NCBI GenBank assembly: GCA_027575765.1
Contig: JANBPT010000120.1
Span: forward strand, 1-64,000
Direction: 5' to 3'
Source of the DNA: Tieghemiomyces parasiticus
Taxonomy: Eukaryota; Kickxellomycota; Dimargaritomycetes; Dimargaritales; Dimargaritaceae
Length of the DNA: 64,000 bases
Shown here: positions 53,231-62,518 of the stretch, one piece after another
How the letters are laid out: each line of letters begins with the position of its first letter
Numbering within the stretch: position 1 is the first letter of the stretch
Program-made: the position numbers and the translations under genes
Notes under the pieces: model-generated
Seen by the model: the letters and a program-made list of their open reading frames with translations, nothing else
What the model was told of the DNA's origin: nothing
Databases searched by the model: none

Positions 53231-55341
53231 ACGCCGTCAGTACGATGGGTCCCTGCCGTTTTAAAATGGCCCGTTCCGATGCGGTAGTTCACATCATATT
53301 TCCTGCTTACCACCACTACCCCCGCCATACGGTTACACCAGACCCCCCCCCCACTCTTGCATAGGTAACTCTTTTCATCCTACATCCAAGGGCCTCTCTT
53401 CGCCCTTCGAATAGGATGCCATTTTTCTGACTTTATAGTTTTAAGTCGTAGTCGTTACTAACATTGTCCTTATTCCTCCTATGAAGCCAATATTGCCATC
53501 TGTCCGGTCGATTAGTAGAATATTTATTATTAAATGGCTAAATGTGCGAGATCATGTTGGAGAGCATCGGTTACAAATAGATACTCACCGCAACTTGTGG
53601 TGTGAGATTGATGTGGGCCTAGAAAAATACAGGTACTGCAAAGGTTGGTCAGTTCCTCAATAGTGTTTTTTTTTAAAAATATACTAATGATGTCTATGTA
53701 GAATGGTTGACATCACTCTATACCGCCTGGCGAGCTGTTCCTAACCGACTATTAAAACGGGTACTCAAGACATCTGGCTACAACCTGGCAAGCCCCAATT
53801 ACCAGGCGTGGAACATGGGCTTCAACTCCCCCCCCCACTTTACGTAGTGGTCGTGGAAGACCTTGGCTTCAGGGAGGGAGGGTTGCTGATCAGGTACAGA
53901 AGCCCCACATTTGGTTAAAACAAATAACGGCACCAATTTGGGCGTGGCATTATCCTGGTGAGTCTGGGCAAGGGACAAGGCCACCTTTAGGTAATTGCTC
54001 CCAGCGATCAGAGCCGGTAGGTGAGTCGTAAAGGTATGCCTAAGCCCCTTCACCTATGACAATAGAGTCTAGCAGGTAGTCACTGGCCCCCACCGAACTC
54101 CTCCAGGAAATTGGCGGCGCTAGCCATTGGTGAGGTCATGGGGGGGGGGATCCAGCGGTTGAGGTAGCTACACAGCCCCAGGTCCCTATGCGGGACTCTG
54201 TGCACGGTACTAGGTGAAGTGCGCCAGGTATGGGCCAGCTGCTCAACAGTAAGTCGAGGGTCTTCCTCCAGCCGCCTCAGGACCATGTCCCCATAGAGTT
54301 CACCAATGTCATCTGATGGGCGGCCAGGACAAGGGTCGTCTGCAAATGAGTGGGGACCTGTGTAAAAACGAGCCAGTCACGATGGTGCGGCAGGGGGGCA
54401 GTCAAGCCCTGCATGGCAGACTGATTGGATATAATATTATCTGCCTTACATTCGTGGAAGTAAAAAAAAAATACATGAGTGCGGTAGCCGAAAGGCAAGC
54501 CTCGGCAACCACCAGTCACACACTGTGGGCCGTTATCGATGGCGAAGCCGGCTAACCAGGGTGATACCAGCCACAGTTCATTTCCGCCCTCATCTATCCT
54601 CAGTCCAAGTTCTTACACCTCGTCCTGCCAACGAAATAACTTGCAGAAACGTCGCACTACCTCCTTAACCTACTGACTAATTCCCCTCCTTCTCGGGTCC
54701 CTTATTGTTTGATTGTTCAACCAATGAACAACGCTAGCCGAGGTCAAGCGTCCCCTACAACCCTCATATGAACCAACCGGCCATCTAGCCCGCAGAAAGT
54801 ACATTATAATAAAGACCGTCGTTAACCTACTCTTCTCTTATGATTACCAATCAACCCCGGATTCTCACCTACCACAATGAGGACCTTCACATAATGGTTG
54901 GTAAATTTAACAACCATGTGAGGGAGAGAGAGGGATGCAGAAGCAGTCTTGGTGATGAAACAAATAGGTGAGAATTAAGGAATGACCCAATTTTAATCTG
55001 GGTTATACTGCTCCATTCCTCCCCTTAGATACCCCTAGGCTTTAGTCTACAGCGCCAATGTCTGGGACTTTTTAACTTGGCCAAATTCAATATGTTGTTA
55101 TATCTATAGCACAGGAAAGGTAGACTACGTCAGAGGAGGGGGCTGTGCAACTTTCAGGCTAGGCTATGACCTGATGGCTGTAGATGCCCGTTGTCGACAA
55201 TGTCTCACTTCTTTTAGGTCTTTTACGAATTCCATTCCCCGGATTGTCATTATAAACTGCTACACGGTGTCATTGGGCTTGGTAGTGTTTCGACTTTCAG
55301 TTCACCCTTGGGACTCCATTTGCATCGTATAGACCGCAGCC
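53231..55341. other. 2.1-kb intergenic with transposon relic
   Basis: Between hexokinase and the LENG1 homologue. The only recognisable content is the transposase fragment at 54080-54376 and its frameshifted upstream piece. A minus-strand frame at 53799-54053, downstream of the relic, has no known domain. The rest is near-random. Confidence 0.5.
54080..54376 (-). mobile_element. Tc1/mariner-like transposase relic (N-terminal DNA-binding part)
   Basis: A 98-codon minus-strand frame bounded by TGA at 54377-54379 and a stop at 54080-54082. It reads LARFYTGPHSFADDPCPGRP, then LRRLEEDPRLTVEQLA, SPSTVHRVPHRDLGL and NRWIPP. This is the order of a mariner/Tc1 transposase N-terminus: the end of the first helix-turn-helix, a GRPS linker, the second helix-turn-helix with its EEDPRLT helix, and the W(I/V)P motif before the catalytic domain. 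Upstream sequence continues in another frame (54277-54519), indicating a frameshift. No DDD/DDE catalytic motif or terminal repeats were found, so the copy is inactive and truncated. Confidence 0.65.
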
Positions 55342-56523
55342 ATGAACTTTCTACCCCATAAGAGGTAAATGCCAAATGAGCAGACTGGCACGAATGCCTT
55401 AGGCATGCCTCAGGATGAATTAAACAAGGAATGCGTAAGACAGTACGGCATTGCCCGCAGACTGGGACGTTTCGCCGCCCCTCGAGCCCTCCTGCTCGGC
55501 TCTAACTCCACCGCTACCCGACGATAATTGACAATCGGTCCGCTACGTTGTACATACATACATACCCCCCAGTTGGAATGTCTACGGTGCTAAGAACCGG
55601 GCACGCGTTCAGCGGGACGAGGCGGCCCAAGCTGAAGAGGTTGATGCCCGAGAGACCCGCGCTCGCCAAGCGGTAAGGATGCGTTTCCCTCGATACATAA
55701 GCACCTAAGGTACTCAGCTACCGTTGTGGGCGTACTGGTGCGTTCACAACGACTATCCGGCTCCATATCACCGAGGTAAGCCACGACCTGAGCCCTGGTC
55801 CTTAGTCCTAATCCTTTGCTACCATCACTCCTATTCGTCCCCCCGCTGCAGCACCAGCACGTTCGGCTTGATAGACTCAGACGCCGAGCACAAGACAAAT
55901 ACGCTACCCTGGAACGACTACAAGACGTGGTATCGTTGCCACTACCCCCTGTCGGCGAGGTCGCGACACCTAAAGGCGAAACTACCTGGCTGGGGCCGCT
56001 AGGCAAGCCGCAGATGAAGACGGTCCGCCACTCTGAGCGGCCGTGCCGTCCACGACCAAGCGATGAGCCTGAGCGAGGGATTTCCCTCAACCCATACGCC
56101 GGTACGTCACGCAAGCAACGGCATTGCACCATCGTCCACCACCACCGGTCCGAGGCGGTCGGTCCTAGCCGCGACCATATCGACGGTGGGATCGAGCTGG
56201 AATTGGATGCCAAACGAAGGGAGGACCCCTTGTATGGCATTGGACGACAGCTGGCCAAACGGTCAGCCCGCATGCCCTTAGTCCCCCATGCTAGCCCTCA
56301 ACCGCTCGCCGCATCGTTGCACACACCGGCTCCAACCGACCACGATCGGCTACGGCAAGCTCGTCTGCGACGTGAGGCGGCCGAGCACGAACGAACCCAG
56401 CGGCTTCTGGCTGCCCGGGGCCGGCTGGCCACGCCCACACTTGTCGACACCGACAGACAGGGCTATAGCGACCAATTTCACCCGGAATTCACGCGGGCCG
56501 CGGCCAAACGTCGTCGCCATTAG
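55342..56523 (+). CDS. LENG1: LENG1 homologue (CIR_N-domain nuclear protein)
   Basis: Three exons: 55342-55364, 55573-55672 and 55852-56523, phases 2 and 0, giving 264 aa. The protein begins MNFLPHKS-WNVYGAKNRARVQRDEAAQA, the CIR_N-type N-terminal signature shared by LENG1 and, more distantly, the splicing factor Cwc25. A charged helical region follows (RLDRLRRRAQDKYATLERLQ), then a disordered basic C-terminus. The 23-nt first exon with donor GTAAAT is needed to supply the conserved MNFLPHKS; without it the CIR_N domain has no start codon. Exon 3 could begin 6 nt later. The molecular function of LENG1 is unclear; a splicing link is inferred from the domain. Confidence 0.82.
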
Positions 56524-57564
56524 TATCTTCTCAATACTCCACGGTTGTATATTTCGTGATAAATCGGTTTTATTGTAGACTTGAAGGGGGTTGCTTAATT
56601 TGATGAGTCTAAAGGTGAATAATTAAAGAGTGGCTGGCTAAAACCACTACGGAAAGATCGAGCCGTAGCTGATTCTTACCACCCTGGCCCCGCTATGCCG
56701 ACTCGGGTTTAAATTTTACAAGCACGACCCTGGTCACCTCCTCAGCTGTAGTTAATTATCTAGATAATCCCCCGAAACCACACTACACCGGAGTAGGAGC
56801 CATCCCGAACGACCCAAGCCAACCACGAGGCTGTGTTCGTTCCTGGTTCATTTTGGTTTAATCCGAGCATAACCCTATCAACGGCGAACACGGCAGCCGC
56901 TGCGACACTGGAGTCGTGTTTATCCGATCTGTTCCCTGACATGATGGTTGGGATTCCCCCGCCAGAAAACCACTTGGCCGCCAACCAATGGGACAGGGAG
57001 GCACCCTGGGGCTACCGTGTTTTTGTTTTGACCACCAGATAGCCGTGTGTCACACCAAATGAAGCGGAGGGTTAGTTAGGAAACGGTTGGTCAACACCCG
57101 GTTAAGATTCGCGGTCCAGGGTCCTGTCATCCAAGTGACGCAGCCCAGCCAGGTGCAGTCAAAGGGCGCCGTGGCCCCTCCGGTTACAGTACATAGCCGC
57201 CCTCCCCACCCCATCCGCCGCAGGGCGGGAGCGCCTGTCAGGGTAAATTGTCAGACGGCACTGGTGGCCCCTCCAACGATGTATGTCCTTATGCATGGCC
57301 ACCCAATGGAAGGGCCGTGATGGCTGCCCTCCAGCCCTCCCTTCCGCGCTAAGCATGGCGTGGTATCACACCTTCCTTCGTCGACTTTCCGACTCCGCCC
57401 CACTGTTTCCTACGTCCTCACTCTACATAATCACCCCTGTAGCACTTTAACGTCATCCATTCGCATCCCTATTTTTCCCTGCCATCATTCTCTCGCTCGT
57501 ACTGCGATCCGCCATCCGTAACGGTCCTCACCGCTCTAATCCCCCCTCATACTCGCATACCAAT
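56524..57564. other. intergenic between LENG1 and EB1
   Basis: About 1 kb between same-strand genes. A GC-rich stretch at 57087-57320 is open on both strands but has no domain. The last 200 bases are pyrimidine-rich ahead of the EB1 ATG. Confidence 0.5.
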
Positions 57565-59281
57565 ATGGCCGAAAGTCGCCAGGAATTACTCGGCTGGGTC
57601 AACCAGATGCTCCAGCTCAGCTACACTAAAATCGAGCAGCTAGGAACGGGTAAGTCGATCTGGCTCCACTTACCCTTACGCCAGCCCTGGTATATGTGAC
57701 AGACCCTGGGTCCGTGGCCGCGGCGGGGGGCAACTGCAACCCACGTTAGGCCACCCATACGATGCCCCGCCTGATCACAACGGTGGGGCTTTGGTAGTTC
57801 ACCTATGTCGCAGGACTGCAGTCGATCACTAGCGGCCGGTCACTGCTTGCTCTTCCCTACTCGTCTCTTGGCCCCGGGGACGCACCGCAGCTGGTCGCTT
57901 GCCCTTCTGGAAGGGGCCCCAAATTTACCCAATGGTATGCTAACCGTCCTCCCTTGTCGTTTGATATTCCCACCGTAATTTGTGTCCAGGCGCCGCCTAC
58001 TGTCAGATCATGGACACCATTTACGGTACGTACGAAGTCCCCCGGCACCATTAGCTCGGTCGATTCACCCTTCTGAACACTAGCACTAATCATTCTTATC
58101 ATGTTGGTGCCATTACCGTTTACCCCTCACCAGGCAACCTCCCCCTGTCCAAAGTCCGGTTTAACGCTAAACAGGACTACGAATATATTCAAAACTACAA
58201 GGTCCTACAAGCCTGCTTTACCGGCAACAAAATTGATAAGGTAAGCCCCCCCCCCACACACACACACTCGCGCGGGTGACGTATTGGCCCCCGGCGGAGC
58301 TATCTTAGAAGACGCCATAGCCCGCTGGAACCCAGTCAGGCCAGTGCTATCAGTGCAAAAGATTTCTATTGCCCGTTTCTTTCACCGGTGTGTTACCTTT
58401 CACTCGTAGTATATCCTGTCCCCAGTTTGACTGCCTGCGATACGCACTAATGGCTGCTAACCTATGCTTCTGGTCACGTCCTCTATATTTGCGACAATTT
58501 GCCTCGGCGTCGTTCACCCCCCCCCCACTCCTAGGTCATTCCGGTTGACCGCCTCATGAAGCTTCGGTTTCAGGACAATTTTGAATTTCTGCAGTGGTTG
58601 AAACGCTTCTGGGAACAGTACTGCCCCGGTGGTCAGTACGACGCTGTGGGTCGGCGCCGCGGCCAGACCGTCGACGTAGGCCCCGCCCGGCCTGGCAGTG
58701 CCGCCAACTCCATCTCCTCGAGCACCCGGCGCGCGGTAGGAGGTATGTCCGGTAAGATTCCTCGGCACATTGCGTTCCTTCTCGGGGCACTGATTGCTAT
58801 TTAATTATACATGGGAACTCTAACCTACCCTCCACGCCTCTTCCGCTACACAATCCCTCATAACTTCCTCACAGGCGAACGCGCGCCGAGCCGCACAACG
58901 CGCACGGGCCCCGGGGCCCGCGCCCCCTCTGTGACCGGCAGCACAGGGACCCGGTCCGGGTTGGCCGACCCCAAGGCCGCCGCCCACATTCAAGAGCTCA
59001 CCAGGCAGGTCACCGAACTCAAGGTCACCATCGACGGTGTCGAGAAAGAACGCGATTTCTATTTTAATAAGCTGCGCCAAGTCGAGATCCTTTTGCAGGA
59101 GCTCGAGCCCCAACTCTCCGACCAGGAGCTGCCGTTGGCACGGGATATCCAGGCCATCCTGTACACCACAGAGGAAGGATTCGAGCTCCAGAACGAGGAG
59201 GATCCGGACAATCAGGACGTGGACCACCTCCATAATCAGATGCATGCCATGGGCGTCGTAGACGACAACGAGACTTTCTGA
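57565..59281 (+). CDS. EB1: EB1/Bim1/Mal3 microtubule plus-end-binding protein
   Basis: Five exons: 57565-57649, 57990-58025, 58134-58240, 58535-58742 and 58875-59281, phases 1, 1, 0 and 1, giving 280 aa. EB1 proteins track growing microtubule ends and recruit other tip proteins. The N-terminal calponin-homology domain (1 to about 115) shows RQELLGWVNQMLQLSYTKIEQ, GAAYCQIMDTIYG, VRFNAKQDYEYIQNYKVLQ and DNFEFLQWLKRFWEQY. A Ser/Thr/Arg/Gly linker is followed by the dimerising coiled coil (ELTRQVTELKVTIDGVEKER) and the EB1 homology motif (FYFNKLRQVEILLQ). The chain ends ETF, like the ETF tail of yeast Bim1 that binds the CAP-Gly protein Bik1. Exon 2 is only 36 nt. The intron after exon 3 contains a C run and CA repeat (58246-58267). 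Confidence 0.95.
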
Positions 59282-59805
59282 GCGACCACTGTCGCTAACC
59301 TTCTCTATCGGACTACCGTACATATAGCTGGCGGGCCAACCCCCCCCCCTTTCCACTACTTCTTTGCTCCGCCACCAATCGTATCACCCACTGGCACTCC
59401 ACTGGACACCCAGACAGCTTCATCCATCTCTCTCTCTCTTCCTCTAAAACTAGTAGTTCTCCTGTTATTTTTTTTATAAACCCTTTCTCATTAGGCCCAA
59501 CGGTCATGGGCCATCTAGGAATTTGGCGATACATTTCCCGATAATGACCTAAATTCGTGCAGGCTTTCTAGCTCATAATGACACGCTGACGCAACGCACG
59601 GCGCTACAAAAAAACAGGTTTGGTCATTAACCGGTTGCGATACCAAATAGCACAACCACCAGAGCTTAGAGTAAGGGCTAGCCGCCAGTTGGCGAACAGC
59701 CGTTGCCTTCCTCCGCTCCTCGTCGTACATTGTCTCATTTCTCCACGTTCCTCCGCTAGATGCCAATGGCCTTTCCCTTCACTGTTCCCTCACAAGCTTA
59801 CAGCA
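59282..59805. other. intergenic between EB1 and the DUF1279 gene
   Basis: About 520 bases with C, T and CT homopolymer runs (59341-59349, 59429-59441, 59467-59475). No gene is supported. The frame at 59620 that leads into the next gene contains no conserved sequence before its ATG at 59806. Confidence 0.5.
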
Positions 59806-60441
59806 ATGACCTCTCCATTTAGAGCGCTCCGGGCCTACTACTGGCCAGGAGCTGCCCTGCGGCTCGGCGGAGTACGAGTTGTCGGCATTCCAACTACGTC
59901 GAACCGCATCGGGTTCGCGACTAGGAGGCGGCTCGTCTCAACGGCCCCATCAGTGCCGCCGGCGGCCCCAGCCCGGGGTTGGCGACGCTACCTCCACCTG
60001 TTCAAGAACCAGCCTAGCAGCTACATAGTCTCATTCGCCGTTCTGCACGAGGTAACGGCGATCGTTCCGCTGCTTGGCTTGTTTTGGTTGCTGTCATGGA
60101 CCGACTGGGGCATCGATATTGATCCTGAGCGTTACCGCGAGTACTTGGCCAAAGCTGAAAAGATTGCCCTGAGTATGGGTATCGGCAGACCTAACCCTGA
60201 AACCGTCGCTCCTCGGGATGAAGTAGCAGCCAAAGCCGAGGAGACGGCAGCGGAGGTCGGATGGCGGCCCGACTCCAACACCATAGTTCATCTGGCCACA
60301 GCCTATGGCATCATCAAATTACTGGCGCCCGCCCGCATCGCCATGTGCGTATTTCTTACCCCGACCACCGCCAAGTACCTAGTTCAGCCTGTGATCCGCC
60401 TCATACGTGCGGTGCCCGGTTGGTTTCGACGGGTCGGCTAG
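59806..60441 (+). CDS. DUF1279/FAM210-type mitochondrial membrane protein
   Basis: Single exon, 212 aa. The basic, acid-free N-terminus (about 1-60, with Arg, Ala, Ser) is a mitochondrial presequence. The DUF1279 core follows: LFKNQPSSYIVSFAVLHEVT, IVPLLGLFWLLSW, then a polar helical insert and HLATAYGIIKLLAPARIAMC with FLTPTTAKYLVQPVI. The family includes animal FAM210A/B, inner-membrane proteins linked to mitochondrial translation and iron/heme metabolism. The fungal role is poorly defined. The upstream in-frame extension to 59620 is not conserved. Confidence 0.85.
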   Translation: MTSPFRALRAYYWPGAALRLGGVRVVGIPTTSNRIGFATRRRLVSTAPSVPPAAPARGWRRYLHLFKNQPSSYIVSFAVLHEVTAIVPLLGLFWLLSWTDWGIDIDPERYREYLAKAEKIALSMGIGRPNPETVAPRDEVAAKAEETAAEVGWRPDSNTIVHLATAYGIIKLLAPARIAMCVFLTPTTAKYLVQPVIRLIRAVPGWFRRVG

Positions 60442-60665
60442 ACACTGGCAACCTAATAAACGTATACTCGCCGCCAAAGTTACGCCCAAGATGCCAGCCA
60501 ACTTTGGGCACTTCACAATGGTGCGTCAGTTCGGCATAGCCGTATAGACCAGTATATCCCGTTTATTTTAGCATGAATGATACGGAGTATGTGTATAAAT
60601 ATATATGCAACAGTGGTTAGCCATAACGGGGGAGGATAACGGGCCAAGGCTGCTTAGCCCCAAAC

Positions 60666-62069
60666 CTAGCTCTCGTGGGCGTCGCGGGTGGGATCTTTCC
60701 GGTACTCCTCGAGGGACTGAACGCAAGGCAGTTTTGCCACGGTCCGAGTGTGGATCGCGAATACCCCGGTGAATGCTTGGGCTTCTCCTGGCGACACCGC
60801 CCCGTACTGCCCATCGGCACCAACCGCGAACGCCTCAACAAGGGCGGGCTTCGGTTCGGAAGTCGAACTTTCGCCGGTGACCCAGAGCCGGTCACTACGG
60901 TCAAAAATAAGGTCAAGCGGCGGACGGACGGTTGGCAACAACTGGCGAAACCGAGCGACAAACTCTCCCGAGTCTGGGGTGACCAAGTCAAAAAGCGCGA
61001 CGTAGGGCAGGGCCTCGCAAATTACGGCGGCCAGCTGGTCCGTCCGGGATAGACGGATCCGGCGGACGTTGACCCGTTTCGGGGTGAGGCCGGCCAGCTC
61101 AGTAAACAGTTTGCTCAACTCCCAGATCTGGGTGGCGAGGCCACGCACATAGTCCCATACGATGAACCGCCCGTCGCCGCCACCCGAGAGAAGCAAAGGG
61201 GGGCCGGCCGCCCAGCCCGGGACTGCCAGAGCGCTGACGAAGGCTGTGTGGGCCAGGGCGAAGGCTTGGATGGTATAGCAGTTGGGGTACTGACTGATCC
61301 GGATCTTTTCATCGCGGTCGCCCGTGACCACGTAGCCATCACCCGGCGTGACGGCCATATCGAGAATCATCGACACGTGGCCCATGATGAGCTCGTCGTC
61401 GAGGGTGTCGTGGATCGGCCCGCCATCTGCGGGGGCCGCGTCAACGAGGTCAGCCAGGCGGTAGCGGTAAACATCGCCAAATTTATCGGCTGCGAGTAGG
61501 CAGGTGCTGTCTCGGGTGAAGGCCAGGCTGTTGCAGCGGCGAAGGGTACAAAACCCCGCCCGGAGCTGCCAGGCTGTGGCGTCCCACAGGTAGAGCGCCT
61601 TGTCGTCACGGTTCACTGCCAGGTACCGACCGTCAGGGCTGAACACTACCGACCGAATATCGGCACCCGTCAACTCGGGGCGCACTACCTGCTCGTCCAC
61701 CGTCGCGTCCCCGGGAATTACCTTCGTGGCGGCCGCAGAGGGTTTGGGCGGGACGGAGGTGGCCACACGTGTTGCAGTAGCCGGTGGCGGATGTTCAGCC
61801 GCTGGCGCGGATTCGTTGGCAGGGGGTGCGATGGTAGCCTCGGCCTGGGCGGCGGGTTGGGCTGGTAGCGGCACGCGCTGCTTGATTTTCGGACACTCGA
61901 GAACGTGAGTCGGCGAGCTAAGGTGAGCTGCGTTCTCCTCGGTGATCTCCGTGGTGGCCACGATGGTGCCGGTGCTTAGATCGCACACATGGAGGTGCGG
62001 GCCGAAGGCCAGGGCCAGTAGATCGGCCTGGGGACTGTAGGCCAGGCGCTGGTAAGGAAGGGCGGCCAT
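60666..62069 (-). CDS. TRM82: tRNA m7G46 methyltransferase WD-repeat subunit Trm82 (WDR4)
   Basis: Single exon, 467 aa. Trm82 is the non-catalytic beta-propeller partner that stabilises Trm8 for N7-methylation of G46 in tRNA. WD-repeat signatures include IRSVVFSPDGRYLAVNRDDK, LLAADKFGDVYRY (191-203), and the family-specific block GHVSMILDMAVTP, VTGDRDEKIRISQYPNCYTI and QAFALAHTAFVSAL (230-282). Residues about 66-118 form a Pro/Ala/Glu/Thr-rich insertion between the first two blades, expected to be a disordered loop. The Trm8 gene is not in the window. Divergent from the rhodanese gene across 449 bases. Confidence 0.93.
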   Translation of the reverse strand: MAALPYQRLAYSPQADLLALAFGPHLHVCDLSTGTIVATTEITEENAAHLSSPTHVLECPKIKQRVPLPAQPAAQAEATIAPPANESAPAAEHPPPATATRVATSVPPKPSAAATKVIPGDATVDEQVVRPELTGADIRSVVFSPDGRYLAVNRDDKALYLWDATAWQLRAGFCTLRRCNSLAFTRDSTCLLAADKFGDVYRYRLADLVDAAPADGGPIHDTLDDELIMGHVSMILDMAVTPGDGYVVTGDRDEKIRISQYPNCYTIQAFALAHTAFVSALAVPGWAAGPPLLLSGGGDGRFIVWDYVRGLATQIWELSKLFTELAGLTPKRVNVRRIRLSRTDQLAAVICEALPYVALFDLVTPDSGEFVARFRQLLPTVRPPLDLIFDRSDRLWVTGESSTSEPKPALVEAFAVGADGQYGAVSPGEAQAFTGVFAIHTRTVAKLPCVQSLEEYRKDPTRDAHES

Positions 62070-62518
62070 GTCCAGGATATGGTCTACAGGGTGGCGGAGG
62101 GGTAAGGATTGACGGAGCGGAGATGTTCCAGCAGGGCCACGGGGGTTGGAATGGGTCGGAGGTGGAAAGAAAGCGCGCGCTCTTGAGGCGTAAGGGGATC
62201 ATGCCAGACTCAAGTTGCGCAGAGTCGGTACGGTCGGGAAAAAACTTCGTGCAGACCCACTGAACTGGGTAAACTTGGGGAAGGTTGACGCTGGTGGAAT
62301 GGTCCTACGCTTCCTGGGCCCAGCGGGGCGGAGTCCACTCACTCCCTGCTTGCTGTGACTCCATGAACTCCGGGCCCTGCCAATCGTCCACAACGCCCTG
62401 GTTAGAACTTCTACCTACTACACCATTCTGTTGGCTGTTCGCTCACGCCATTCGACCACCGAAACCACCCCATCCATCAACAATTGCCACCCCCGCTGCT
62501 CTCCTCAGTTATCCGGCC
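62070..62518. promoter_or_regulatory. divergent promoter TRM82 / acidic-rhodanese gene
   Basis: 449 bases between two divergent start codons. No clear TATA motif. A pyrimidine-rich stretch precedes the right-hand ATG. Confidence 0.45.

Noticed and set aside
53799..54053. 84-codon minus-strand frame next to the transposase relic
   Set aside because: Considered as the catalytic half of the transposase, but no DDE/DDD residues or mariner motifs are visible.
55590..56273. 227-codon minus-strand frame
   Set aside because: Antisense shadow of the LENG1 homologue.
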